A stretch of 64,000 bases of DNA from Pseudomicrostroma phylloplanum (GCA_039545275.1 BCHS01000013.1:372001-436000), one strand, 5' to 3'; shown: positions 26,113 to 37,845, counted from the first letter of the stretch. Notes: generated by a model from the letters alone, not told the origin. Numbers and translations: made by a program.

Positions 26113-27069
26113 TGTGGGTGAGCGTAGAGAGTGGGACTCAAGCTAGTGTGATGATGTTCAGATGAAGGCGGCAATATGTATGAGAGAGAGAGCTCAAAGG
26201 GAGGGGGGTTGTCTATTCTTGATACGTCTCAGGCAGGTGGGCGCTTTGTAACAAGGGAAGCGGTGAAAGCACACTGATGATACCCCGGACCGCAAGATCG
26301 GGTCTCTAATTTCGGCGTCGCAGGGGCCATCCCATAGCTCCCCGGCTATTCGGGGGAAATACAGATTTAGGGGCTACAGCGTGAGAGGATGCACTACGCC
26401 CTTTTTCTGACAGGAGTCCAGCAACGCTGTAGAGAAGAGTCTTGGCGAGACTCGTGACCCATTTCTTCGCTTTGCTCTGGCCCGTGAAGTGCGTGATTTC
26501 CGGTGTCGTGCCCGGCGCCATTCGTCCGGATAAAGCTTCTCCGCACCCGTTCTGCTACACCGCCGTGGCCGGCTGACCGCCTGGGCTGCGCCAAGGCTGA
26601 TGTATGTGCTTCGCGGAACGAAACGATGCTTCTTCCATCGAGCCAGTAGAACCTCTTCGATCGAGGTCAGCCCCCACGTCACACAGTCACAAGCAACGGA
26701 TGGGCGCAAGGATGGTACGTGAAGTCAGTGAGGGCAGCGACGCAGGCGGAGCAGGCGCCTGCGAGGGCAACTCGGGTAGACTTCTGCGGGGGTGTCCAAA
26801 TTTGTATTCAGCGGTGCGTGTCGACGTAACAGCAAGAATTTCTGACCGGTGTAGAAGAGGCTACAATACTGCTGTAACCACACTCTAGAAGATCGATGGA
26901 TGCTCGTGGACGCGGCCGAGGGCCGGTACGGAAGCGTGTGGCTTTTCTTCGCGCCTGTGCGCACTGGGCACTCCACTCATCTGCACTCCAGGCCACTGCC
27001 TCACCACCACTTCTTCCGATTCTCCTCTTGCCCGCTCACGTCTCCTCGCTAGGGCTGCCAACGCTCAAG
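26113..27069. promoter_or_regulatory. long divergent intergenic region
   Basis: The longest interior gap. It should carry the promoters of the GMC oxidoreductase and the FG nucleoporin gene. A small hairpin is present (listed separately). I searched by eye for tRNA A/B boxes and T-loops and found none convincing. Open frames here are short and without recognisable content. Confidence 0.5.
26340..26356. other. small GC hairpin
   Basis: Five-base stem CCCCG/CGGGG with the loop GCTATT, seen directly. It lies in the divergent intergenic region; function unknown and possibly chance. Confidence 0.35.
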
Positions 27070-29872
27070 ATGGCCTCCCTCAAGGCCTACGCATATGGTC
27101 TAGTGCTGCTCCTCGCCGTGTATTGGGCTCATCAGGGATGGAAGACACTCGTCGCAAAGGGCAGACACGCCGCCTTCCGTCGGTCAGTATACGCGCCCGT
27201 CTATTTCGTGTCGTCTGCCGCGCCGCAACGATATCCGCCTGCTTTTCCAAGCAAATCTCTGACGTCTGCCTCTTAACCCTATCAGTGACCAACGACGAAA
27301 GGCTGGCATTCCAGACTCGGACAATCGGCCCTTCTCAATTGCAGCCGCAGAAGCAGCTCAGAGCCGCCGCCGGCAAGAGCTGACCAAGACTCAGCCTAAG
27401 GGACAAAGTCAAGGCCAAAGTAGTGCCACTCAGGAAGCACAATCGTCCCGCAAAGCACTTTCCTCACCGTTTCGCTCGTCCAGTCTCCTGCCACGGGAGT
27501 CTCCAAGCTATGTCGCGTCCAGCTCCCAATCTGCGAGTCATTCTGGCCTGCACTTGAGGCGCTCCTCTCCTGCCCTCTCACCGTCCACAGCTCAGCGCGC
27601 TGCTATGCTAGCTTCAGGGCAAAGCTCAAGGTACGATCCAGCTACCTACATCCCCTCCAGTCGCTTCTCACCTAGCGCCCAAGACGACTCGCTTCGACCG
27701 ATCACTGGATCTAAGCGACCCGCAGGCAGAGCGCTGAGCGATGCAGGCAGCGATGCAAGTACGCTGAGGCCGGAAAGGCGGTCCGCAAAGCATGCTCGAG
27801 AAGAACGACGCGATTATGACCGAAGAGACAGTGACACGGGATCACAGATGGCTTGGGAAGCTACCAACGGGTCTTCGAAGCACCGTGATGCGGGGCGAGG
27901 AAAGAAGAGGGGTGCCGAGGACGTCCGAGAAAGAGACGAAGAAGACAGCGTCTTCGCGGGACGAGGGAACGGAAAGAAGGGACGACAGTATGACGGAGGA
28001 GATTCTATGGACGAAGACGAGAGCGATCACACAGCTGGAGAAGCAAGTGAAGACGAGGACGAGAACGCACCTCCTCCATACGGGCGATCTGCGGGCAAGC
28101 GAAAGCAAGATGAGGCCAGTGTTGGGACTGGCGCAGAATCACAAGATGAAGACGAGGAGGACGTACCTCGGCGTAGAGGTGCCAAGCTGGCTCCGGAGAG
28201 CAGCAAGGCCCGCAAGGTTGCTGCCAAGAAGGCGCCATCTGAGAGGACACTTCGAGATGAGATGATGATGCTCGACGAGGACGACGTCGATGCCGAGGAC
28301 TCTCTTCGATCACAGAAAGCTCGAGCGGCAGGCTCGGCTTCGAAGAGGGGCGGTTTAAACTCAAAGCACGTACCAGATGAGGAGCGGGAGATCGGCGATG
28401 AGTGGGTTGACCCAGTGAATGGTCTGCAATGGCGAATGGATGAGGATGAAGTGCTGACGGAGGAAGAAGGGTCTGCAACAGGGCGTAAGAGGAGGGTAAA
28501 GGTCAAGCGAAGGGTAAAGAGGAGGCTGACGGTCAAGCGGGAGATGAGAAAGAAGTGGGACATGCCGTCCGACTCCACCCATCCCGACAGGGAGGAGATG
28601 GTGCCACACTACGTTCCCGCTTGGCTCTCTGAAGCCGAATTCGAAGATGCTAAACGGAGAGGTGAATTAGGCTTTCAAGTGGGCGAAGCTACGCCTGTCA
28701 GCCCGAGTCAAGCGTCCGGCGGATCGAGGGCCTCTCCGGCCAGATCACCCAGGAATGTCGACCTCCTTTTCCATCAAGCGCCAAATCCCCGTCCTCTTTT
28801 CGGATCTCGCATCAGCAGCCCTGCGCGCTCCTCTCCGGCGCCTCTGCTACGGGCCTCAGCTTCAAGCTCTTCCCTCAGCGGCAGTGTCTCGAAGAAACCA
28901 GGCGGTCGTATCTCCCTTGCTGGGGCGTCTAGCGCTTCAACTGACTCGCCTTTGCGAAGTCGAGTGCTTGACACGGCCGGCAAGAGGAGAAGGGAAGAAG
29001 AGCTGTTGAGAAAGCTGAGGGAGAGCAACCAAGTGCAAGGTTCGCCAAAGTCTGCGCCTCCGTCCTCGGCTGGCCCGACATCGGGCTTTGGGCAGCCCAC
29101 TGTAGACCAGGGTAAGCCTGCAGTCACCTTCAGCCTACCGACCGGGGGATCAGAAGAGGGGAAGAAAGAAACACAAAGTACTGCCTCTGCTCAAAGTGCG
29201 CCAGCAAGCTCGCCCTTCTCTTTCGGACCACCGCCTTCAAATGTGACTGAGAGCAAGCCCTCTCCCGCACCCTTCTCTTTTGGAGCTCCAAAGAGTCAGG
29301 CGTCGGCCCCCACTACTGCGACCTCAGGAGCCAGTAGTAGTAGTGCGGCTCCATTTAGCTTCGGAGCTCCATCTAATCAAGCATCTGCGCCTGTCCCTAG
29401 CGCAGAAGCCAGCAAGCCACCTCCTGCTCCACTCAGCTTCGGCGCTCCACCCACTACGAGCACCAACGCAGCATCTTCGCAAGCAGCATCCACGCCCTTC
29501 TCGTTTGGAGCGCCCAAGCAAGGAGAGAGCGGAAGTAATACTGCCGCCAAGCCTAGCAGTGGCTTCTCGTTTGGGCCGCCCTCTAGCGGGGGAGGTTCAA
29601 GTGCAGCACCTGCTCCATCAGTGCCCTCATTCTCCTTCGGCGCCCCATCCAGCAACACCGCGGGTGCGCCCAAATCATCTACTCCCTTCTCTTTCGGTGC
29701 TCCCTCCAGTGGCGCACCAGCAGCAGCTGGAGGTAGCGCACAACCAGCCAAGCCAGCATTTACCTTTGGAGGAGGAGGAGGCGCTGCCGGGAGTGGAGCA
29801 GTGGGGGAGACGGGCGCAGCAGGTGGAGCGAGCGGTGGTGGTGGGTTCACGTTTAGCTTTGGGAAAAAGTAG
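27070..29872 (+). CDS. FG-repeat nucleoporin with N-terminal hydrophobic helix (POM121/Nup1-like layout)
   Basis: Two exons, 27070-27182 and 27286-29872, about 899 residues. Exon 1 encodes a hydrophobic helix (residues 8-22, YGLVLLLAVYWA) followed by basic residues (KGRHAAFRR). A Ser/Arg-rich and then acidic disordered stretch follows, with a very basic NLS-like segment at about residues 436-462 (RRVKVKRRVKRRLTVKR). The C-terminal 220 residues hold ten FxFG/LSFG-type repeats, most as FSFGAP, ending in FSFGKK. FG repeats of this kind line the nuclear pore and bind transport receptors. The hydrophobic N-terminus suggests membrane attachment; an amphipathic anchor as in yeast Nup1 is the main alternative. 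I cannot assign an ortholog. The start is the first ATG of the helix (aagATGgcc). Confidence 0.75.
29215..29869 (+). repeat. FxFG-repeat coding region
   Basis: Ten copies of FSFG, FTFG or LSFG, usually followed by AP, PP or GG, spaced about 17-25 residues apart by Ser/Ala/Pro-rich linkers. The underlying DNA repeats are imperfect, so selection on the protein motif is likely. Confidence 0.9.
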
Positions 29873-30275
29873 GAACGTCATACAGAGGTCGAGGCTGAGG
29901 CCGAGCGATCGTGGACTCGTAGCAATCAGATAACATCCGTGATCCTGACAAGTGAGCCCTCGTTGTTACAACGGTTTTGTGGTGCTGGTCGCGTGCGGCT
30001 CAGTTGGCTGTGCCCTCTGCTTGCCCGTTTTGCCCGATTTCGGCATCTCCCCCTATCTGATTTGACAGAGCATCGGCGCCTCTTCCCCCACAATTCCGGC
30101 ACGGGGGCGGCTTTTTCCTGATCGACTCCCTTGGCTCAGCGCGACCTCATCCTGATGCTGCACAGACTATTCATTCGCCCTCATTGGACACCTTTACCTC
30201 TTCTGCTCCTTTCTCTCTGTTCTGAAGGATCAAGCGGCCTCACAACACATTCAACATCTTCATTTGAGGACGGCG
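29873..30275. other. tandem intergenic region before the APD1-like gene
   Basis: It should hold the nucleoporin 3' UTR and the promoter of the next gene. A C/T-rich stretch lies near 30180-30225. No gene seen. Confidence 0.5.
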
Positions 30276-31891
30276 ATGTTCTCCAAGCTTCAGAGTAAGA
30301 TCAACGGACTCTCTGTTGGCGAAGGGTCGTCAACGAAGGATGGAGAGGCTGGCAAACTACCTGCGTTGGATGCCAAGGTGGAAGAGGCATTGAGGAAGGC
30401 GGGTGTGCCGCTGGTTAGCTGTCAGGCCTGGTGAGCGGAAGCCGTGACAAGTACAGTGCCGATGCAGACGAAGAGAAAGCGAGCTCACCTCTCGGCCTTT
30501 CCTGTCACCGCAACGCTGTGCTCAGCCCCGCCCCCTGCGATCCTTCCCACCCAGAAGCAGATCCTTCGGAGCTCTTTGACGCCAAGCTCCTCTCTGCCTG
30601 GTCCAAACAAGAAATCGACTTTGACTCGCCCATGTTCCCATCCAACGGGCCCTTCCTGCGGCACGTGTTGGTCAGTACAGGCAAGCGAGATTGGCCGCAC
30701 GATATTGCCTCAGTCAAGGGAACGCTGGCTGAGCTGTATAGCAAGTGGGCGGAGGAGGAGCCGAAGAGCGTCGCAGGGAGTACCACCACCACGAATGACA
30801 ATGGCCATGGAAGTGGAAGTGATGCAGAAGTAGGCCCGACCTTGCCTGCGGGCTGCTGGAGGACTAGTCACGGTGCGCCGGACAGACCCAGCAGACTGCT
30901 CATTGGGAATAGCTCCCAGGTGAGCACCTCGCACCACTCCCATGGCCAGTCGGTCATGCTTCTACCGGACTACGAGGTGCTGTGCGATGTTCAAGACGCA
31001 ACGGACAGTGCCTCTTCCTCCTCTGCTACGACTGCAGCACGGAATGCATACGATGCGTACGTCTCCCCCTCTGCCTCTTCTTCTTCCGCGATTGCCGCCT
31101 CTAGCACCTCTGCCTCGCTTCGCGCAGCTCGCAAAGATGGAGTGAGACGCTACGTCCTGCCCTACAAGGCCATTGTTGTCCTCTGCTCGCACAAGAAGCG
31201 CGATGCCCGTTGCGGAATCAGCGCACCCCTCCTCGCAGACGTATTCCGGCGACATGCAGAGGCTGCTGGGTGGGAGGTGGACGAGCGGGGAGATGATGTC
31301 GGACATCACCACTCTGGCTCTGCAACGGCTGGAGCAGAAGAAGAGGAAGAGGAGAGCAGCCTCCAGTGGAGCGAGGAAGGGCTAGTGACGAACCGCGGCT
31401 GGGGCTACATCCACGACTCGCCCTCTCCCGCAGGGCACAGCCCAGACGAGCAGTCACGTCTCTGGCGTAAGACGCTACACCTCTCCTCTCCCTCCTCATC
31501 CTCCTCCGCCACCACCGGCAGTACCCTCCCTGCTCCACCCGCCCCTACTCTGGGTATCTTCCACACCTCTCACATCGGCAAGCACAAGTTCGCCGGAAAC
31601 GTAATGGTCTACCTACCCAATCGCGCAGGGGTGTGGTACGGACGTGTGGATCCGCTGGGGGGCGGAGCGGGGCAGGTGTGGGAGCAGACGATCCTCCAGG
31701 GGCGGGTCATTCCGGAGTTCCTCAGATTGGGGATCAACCTTTGGCGAGGTGGTGGCGTGGGGAGTGATGCCGCGCCAGGTGAGAAGGGGGAGGGTGGAGC
31801 TGATGGGGTCAGGGAGAAGCAGAGGGTGTCTGGGTCCACAGGCGAGTTAAAGGCGGCTGCTGGGGAACAGCCTGGGATCCTGCGGTGGTGA
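30276..31891 (+). CDS. APD1: Apd1-type sucrase/ferredoxin-like (thioredoxin-like [2Fe-2S]) protein
   Basis: Two exons, 30276-30430 and 30526-31891, about 506 residues. Splicing restores the Cys-rich N-terminal motif VSCQACPAPCDPSHPE. The core LVSTGKRDWPHDI, CSHKKRDARCGI (about residues 270-281, C-x8-C) and HTSHIGKHKFAGNVMVYLPN (H-x3-H near 403) match the Apd1/Aim32 family, in which two Cys and two His bind a [2Fe-2S] cluster; WYGRVDP is also typical. Yeast Apd1 is linked to copper, redox and actin-patch phenotypes. The protein is longer than yeast Apd1 (316 residues) because of Ser/Thr-rich insertions. No mitochondrial presequence is evident, so Apd1 is preferred to Aim32. The tail of about 60 residues is Gly-rich and likely disordered. 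Confidence 0.87.
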
Positions 31892-32280
31892 AGTCCTTCT
31901 TGGCCAATCTTGCACGGCGGGATGAGTCAACATAGAAAAGAAAGCCAACAGGTGCTCAATCTCAACCCATCTAGACTAACAGAGGATTTTCTTAGATTCA
32001 CATACTGTACAAACAAATCACATTGATGTCCCATCCCATCGCCTGTCTGAAGCATACGACATGGAGGGAGCGCTGAGCGAGACTCATGAGTGGCGTGTTG
32101 GGGAGCCCAGGGGGCGCTTGGGTAGTGGAATTCGATGGGTGATGCAGGGTCGGGATGAAGTAGATAGCGAAGGGGGAAAGATGAACAAAATACAAAGAGA
32201 AAACTTAGAGAGGGATCACGCCCTTTTGCGAAGTCGAAAGATAGGCCTCTCCAGTATGAAAATGGCCTCAAGAGGATCAA
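31892..32280. other. convergent intergenic region
   Basis: This lies between the 3' ends of the APD1-like gene and MEX67. It is AT-richer than its surroundings (for example 31960-32030), fitting transcript ends. No gene seen. Confidence 0.5.
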
Positions 32281-34587
32281 TCAAGGCGGGATAACACCGG
32301 CGCTGAAAGCCTCGGCTGGGATAGAGCGAGCGGCCTTGAGGGACTGGAAGACTTGCATGGCGGGCTGGGCTTGCCATCCATTCTCCTGGAGACACTGCAC
32401 CGCGAAAGGATACGTGAGACCTGTCTCGTTGGCAAATTGCAGGGCCAGAGCATGCTGTTGCGCCTCTTGCGGATTGCTGGGTTGGGCGGTCGGGGCACCG
32501 GCCGGAGCGCTGTTGACTGCGTTGGGCGGAGCAGGGGCGGGCTGCCCAGCTTGTTGGGTGGTGGGATCGTCGACGGGGAGAGATCCTACTTTCCAGCCAT
32601 CAATACCAGAGTACTGCCGCACGGTCAGCTGCTCGGCCAGGATAGTGCAGGGCCAGCCAGCCTTGGCAGCAGCCGATTCGGTACTTGAAGGTGCAACGAT
32701 GAAGGTGCGGTCAAAGGAACGGACGCCGTATGAGGGCCCTTCTGCGAACTCGCCCTTGACGCTGATGAAGAGGACTGCGTCTGGCTTCTCTAGCTTCTGT
32801 GGTTGTGTTCCGTCCTTGGTCCCGGCAAGAGCCCCAACAGCGGCATTGGGCAAGATCCAAGAGTCGACTACGAACTTTGCAGGATCTGTGACTGGGTGTG
32901 TAGTAGCCGGAAGCTTCTTGATGGTACCCATAATGGAGGTTGCACCTACAGGTACTCCTTTGGAGCCCGAACGTGCACCGATGCCCATGATGTTGTGATC
33001 GACGACCGACTTGTAGATCTGCCAGTTGAGATCGCGCTGTCGAGGCATGTCGGGAGCGTGGAGATAGCCAGCTGACTTTGCTCGAGGAGTCGGTGCGCGA
33101 TTGAGCACGAGGCTCCAGGTAGCGTTAGAAGCGTACACTGCTTGCAGCTCCTGCGACTCGCGTGCAGTATCGAAGAGGGTGAAAAATCTGGAGAAAGGAT
33201 GATGACGTGTCGTCGAAAGTGGTGTCAATGGAGTTTTCTTGCCGTCGAGAGCGTCTTCGCCGAGCTACGTACTTGTGAAGGAAGCCTGGGACAATTCCAT
33301 TTGCAGCTTCATCGCTAAACCCTGCCTTGCACTGCAGTGGGAATTGGCGAGTGGGCGTATCTGCTCCCAAGATCTGATCTGACTTGCCTTTGCCAGAGGG
33401 CAATCGTGCGATAGCAGTCTCTTTCGGCGTTACCTGCACCCGATCTAAGAGGTTCAAAGTAGGGAACTTTGCTATCACTTCTGCCCTGTACCCCTCCTCG
33501 TTCATCGCAGAAACTGCGTTCGTCTGCATGGGGTTGCCGATCAAGATGACTTCTCGCAAGCTCTTAAGCTTGGCTTTGTTATTCGATGCAAACGTGTTCA
33601 GGTCCTTTGTCCATTTGAGATCGTTGCCCTCCAGGGACAGGTTTTGAAGGTCTGGTAGGTATTGCGGCAATTGCATGACGGGAGCCAGTGACTTGAAGTT
33701 GTTCTGAGCCAGTGAGACTGTGATGAGATCAGGGTAGATCTCCGATGCGAGCTTGAAGATGACTGTTCCAATGTCCTTGTGAGCATCGGGGTGACCTGGT
33801 GCAGCTACTTTGGCGTCCTTCAGAATGGGGTCATCAGCCAGATTTTCAAGGTTGAGGAACTTGGCTCCGCCGTTCCACCGGCTTGCGAGGAAGCGTTTGA
33901 GGAGTGCGACTGTGCTTTGAGTGTTGAAGACAGGAGCAGGTTCATCTCCACCACCCGGTATCCTTCCCGTCTTCTTGCCCTCTGGTGGACCATTGGGCCT
34001 TCGTACTGGCGCTGCAGCGCCCCTGATGTTGAACGCCTGTCCCTTCACTGTCGGGTCTGCCGAAGAAGCAATGGCAGGCTTCCGGGCCAGTCGAGCAGCT
34101 AGAGGGTTGGCACGGTCTCTTGCTTTCCTGGCCGAGTTCTTGGACGCTACACTGCCACTGCTGTCGGTGTCCGCCTCGACTCTGGACTGGGAGAGCGACG
34201 AAGAAAGGGCATAGATGAGGCGAGTCAGTATACAGCCAGTACGACCATGAGTCACCGGACGTAGAAAGCGAGGCTACTACCAGCTTCTCCAGCCTGATCT
34301 CAATATCGACCGAGCGCAAATGCTCAAACACTCACTGGTCCTGCAGAAGCTCTTCCAGAATCTCTGCCGCCACCTCTGGATGCGCCCCTGCCCCGTAGAC
34401 CACCACGCCTGTTAGGCCCGGATGCACCTGCGCTTCTCATACCGGTATCGTCATCCATCAAACCTGCCCGCCGCAGAGCCGAGTTGGCAAGGTTCTTCTC
34501 GTTGCCTCCTCCACCACCATTCCTTGCCCCCGTAGAAGTGCCATTGACGTGAGCAGTGGCGGCGGCGTTGCTGATCCTGCCAAACAT
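32281..34587 (-). CDS. MEX67: mRNA export receptor Mex67/NXF1
   Basis: Three exons, 34587-34336, 34186-33273 and 33187-32281, about 690 residues. Mex67 with Mtr2 carries mRNP through the nuclear pore by binding FG repeats. The N-terminus is Gly/Arg-rich with RGG-type motifs (RRGGLRGRGASRGGG). Leucine-rich repeats lie at about 230-330 (LITVSLAQNNFKSL, LQNLSLEGNDL, LREVILIGNPMQ), an NTF2-like domain at about 385-560 (HKFFTLFDTARESQELQAVY, rebuilt across intron 2) and a TAP-C/UBA-like domain at the end (ALALQFANETGLTYPFAVQCLQENGW). The start is the first ATG in frame; upstream codons have no other Met. It is divergent from FRS2 (398 bp between starts). Confidence 0.95.
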
Positions 34588-34985
34588 CGTCGCGTTCGGA
34601 AGGGAGAGTGCGCTGGACGTGGGAGCTCTGAGCGTGTGGAAGGGATGGTGATCCAAGATCCAGACTCCGATCTACTTAAAGAGCAAAGTGACTGCTGATG
34701 ATCTCGGCTGGACTAAGTACGGCGATGGGACGAGGTGTTGGTGGGACAGGATGTGGTGGAAGGGAGGAGGCAAAGGGAGGCGAAAGGCACAAAAGCAAAG
34801 ACGGAAGCATGTCAACGCTCAGCCGACGACGGCGGGACAGGCGCACTTGGACTCCGCCGCGCAAAGCCTCCGAGGAGAGACAGAGCCAGAAGAAGTCGTA
34901 CCAAAGATCACCCCCTCGAGGCCATCGTCACATCAGTCCAGAGACTAGCATATACGCACGTCATCCCTCTGCAGCACTCCTCACC
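34588..34985. promoter_or_regulatory. divergent promoter region of MEX67 and FRS2
   Basis: Both start codons face outwards. A TATA-like catatacg occurs near 34948, about 35 bp before the FRS2 ATG. Otherwise no known element was recognised. Confidence 0.5.
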
Positions 34986-36723
34986 ATGACAGCATCAGCT
35001 CCGTCAGCGTGGGACGTCAATCCACCGGCAGAGTGGGTCCTGCAGCAGGTGGACGCAGCAGGCTCATCAGGCATCAAGGATTCGCGGTCACTCGTCCACC
35101 CACCTCCAGCCCCCACCAATGCAGACGATGAACAGCAGGTAGACGAGTACCACAAGAGGAGAGCAGACTGGCAGCTCGCTCTCTTGGGTCACCTCAAGTC
35201 GCTAGAGGCAAAGGAGATGGTCACCTTCACGAGCCAGGATGAGATCTTGTACACATTGACAAAGGAAGGAGGACAGATTGCCAGAGAGGGGTCGCAGGAG
35301 TACAGGGTTTGGGCAGCTCTGCCAGCCGGCGGAGAGCAAGGGAAGACCATGGACCAACTCAAGGTGAGTGACTGTGACTCCTATGGAGGCATGTGAAGCG
35401 CAGCGCTCACCTCATCTTTCATTCGCCTTTCGCTACCTCACAGCAAGAGCTAGGTGCTGATGTCCTCAAGATCGGACAAGGAAAGGCTTTTGCAAAGAAG
35501 TGGGCGAGGAAAGACCCCGCGTCCCCAGGTTCATTGGCGAGAGTACCGGGAGCAGATAGCGTCACAGATGAGACTGCAGATGATCTGCGGCAGGTGAGAA
35601 CGACAGGGACACTCGACGAGAAGAAGGTCGCAGATCTAAAGAAGCGCAAGCTGGTCAACCAGAAGTGAGTAGCCAATCAGAGACACTCATCGAACGAACC
35701 TCCGCTCATCTACTCTCTCCTTCGACTCTCAGGAAGCTGCTCTGGTTCACGATCTCAAAAGGCCCAAACTTCAGCCTCAAGATTGAGAAGCTGATCACCG
35801 ATCTGTCATCCGACCTGCTACACTCGGGAGCTTGGAAGACGGCCCCTTTCAAAAAGTACAACTTCGACGCCGAGGCTGCTCTACCAGCTACAGGAGCTCT
35901 GCATCCCCTTCTCAAGGTCCGGGAAGAGTTCCGCAACATCTTCTTCGAAATGGGGTTCACTGAGATGCCCACGAACCGATTCGTGGAGTCGAGCTTCTGG
36001 TGCTTCGACTCTCTGTACGTGCCACAGCAGCATGCTGCTCGAGACGTGCAGGACACGTTCTTCATCAAGGACCCTCCCGCCGCCAAGCACATCCCAGAAG
36101 ACTACCTGAAGCGCGTGACAGATGTGCACGAGGTGGGAGGGTACGGCTCGACTGGCTATCAGTACAAGTTCAGCCGCGAGGTGACGGAGAAGCTGGTTCT
36201 GCGGACACATACCACTGCCGTCTCCTCTGCCATGCTCTACGAGCTGGCCAATCAAAAGGGCGGCTTCAAGCCCGCCAAGATGTTCTCCATCGACCGCGTC
36301 TTCCGAAACGAAGCCGTCGACGCAACCCACCTCGCCGAGTTCCATCAAGTCGAGGGAGTCGTAGCCGACTACAACATCACTCTGGGCGACCTCATCGGAT
36401 TCATGCAGATCTTCTTTGCAAAGATGGGCGTGACGGACTTGCGCTTCAAGCCGGCCTACAACCCTTACACAGAGCCCTCTTTGGAGATCTTCTCCTACCA
36501 CAAGGGGTTGGGCAAGTGGGTCGAGATTGGAAACAGTGGAATGTTCAGGCCGGAGATGTTGCGACCGATGGGTCTGCCAGAGGGAGTCAATGTCCTTGGA
36601 TGGGGCTTGAGTCTGGAGAGGCCGACGATGATCCGGTATGGGATCAACAACATCAGGGATCTTGTTGGACACAAGATCTCGATTGAGAATGTCGAGAGGG
36701 CACCTGCTGTGCGCTTCCCGTGA
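34986..36723 (+). CDS. FRS2: cytosolic phenylalanyl-tRNA synthetase alpha subunit
   Basis: Three exons, 34986-35363, 35444-35664 and 35733-36723, about 529 residues (yeast 503). It forms the alpha2beta2 enzyme that charges tRNA-Phe. The N-terminal half carries small DNA/RNA-binding-like modules. The class II catalytic core is clear: motif 2 as [20 protein letters not shown], and motif 3 as [20 protein letters not shown], with the substrate-binding [13 protein letters not shown] between them. The Lys-rich segment [20 protein letters not shown], joined by intron 2, is typical of the eukaryotic form. There is no mitochondrial presequence. Confidence 0.97.
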
Positions 36724-36907
36724 GGCCAAGTGTAGAGGCCAGGTGTACGCCGGCAGGCAAGGGAGCAGATCGAGGGCGCGAGAGGCAGGCCGCTGGTCTG
36801 TAATGTTACATTTTGCTTCTTCCTTTCGTCAAACATCGACATTCGACATCAACGTCGGGTCACCTACGAATCTCCGGTGCTCTGCCATCGCGTCCCATCC
36901 AGTCCCC
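36724..36907. other. short convergent intergenic region
   Basis: Between the FRS2 and TAF10 3' ends. Nothing recognised. Confidence 0.5.
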
Positions 36908-37576
36908 TCACCGATAGCTATCCGCCCTCTTTGCATTCACACCATATTCTCCAAGCGCAGCCGTCAGGTCATCCATAGTCAGCACCGTCTTGGATCGATC
37001 AACCCCACCTGCCCCTCCACCTCCTCCTGCTGCCCCACCCCCTGCTCCACTTGACGCTCCAGCCCCTCCTCCGGCGGCGGCGGCGGGCGGACGACCAGAG
37101 GTGGCATTTGAGCGGATGCGTGAGTATTGGTAGGCGTCCGAGACGATGTCTGATATGAACTTTTCGGCCGAGATGGAGAGGAGACGATTACTGTTGGCGT
37201 GGGTAGGCAAGAATGTGATAAGCAAAGGGCCAGGAATGTCCGATGGAGGAGGAGATCGAGAGGGTGGTGCGATCAGGACTTGGGTTGATTGGGAGCTACT
37301 CACAGTCGGGGATCGTGGCTCTCGAAGCCGGACCGTTGGAGGTAGTAGTCTGTCACCTCTTCTGGGATCTGAGCGGAGAAAGAGAGCTCCCTACAGTCAG
37401 CCTTGCTGTCAAGCCTGTACAGCTACCCCTGATCTGTCATAACTGGCGCACTCACCACCGGTCTATAGCCATCAAGCATCCCCAGCAATTCCGCCAAAGA
37501 CCGATCCTTCTTTGCCTCCTCTTCCTCGCGCTTCATCAATGGCTCCTGCTTCCTCGCCACTCCTGCTCCTGCCCCC

Positions 37577-37609
<33 letters not shown>

Positions 37610-37845
37610 GATGCTCCTGCTGATGCTCCTCGTGTCCTTCCTGAGCCCGAGCCCGATGCGACGGCTGTACCTTCAGCGGCAGCAGCTGCTGTGGCTGTAG
37701 CAGAGGGAGGTACGCCGCCTTGTGTGTGGGGTTGTTGCGCGGAGGAGGCGGAAGGGTCCAGAGGCGGCGCGTGGCTCATCTCTACGTCGCCTCCTTGTGA
37801 AGTCGAGAAGCCATTCGTGTGAGGAGGGGCGGGAGAGGCGGACAT
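36908..37845 (-). CDS. TAF10: TFIID/SAGA subunit Taf10
   Basis: Three exons, 37845-37456, 37368-37304 and 37190-36908, about 245 residues. Taf10 is a histone-fold subunit shared by TFIID and SAGA. The histone-fold region is rebuilt across both introns: LAELLGMLDGYRPV, IPEEVTDYYLQRSGFESHDPR, then NRLLSISAEKFISDIVSDAY and QYSRIRS. The C-terminal helix is KTVLTMDDLTAALGEYGVN, interrupted before it by a Gly/Ala-rich insert of about 35 residues. The N-terminus is disordered with a long Ala-Gly dipeptide run encoded by a DNA hexamer repeat. The short 65-nt middle exon is supported by phase and by the conserved sequence it encodes. Confidence 0.94.
37558..37630. repeat. CTCCTG hexanucleotide repeat within TAF10
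   Basis: About ten near-perfect GCTCCT/CTCCTG units. On the minus strand they encode the Ala-Gly run of TAF10 (about residues 73-95). This is a likely length-variable microsatellite. Confidence 0.85.

Noticed and set aside
26113..27069. tRNA or other small RNA gene in the long intergenic region
   Set aside because: No cloverleaf with matching arms or T-loop consensus was found by eye; tRNAscan-SE would settle it.
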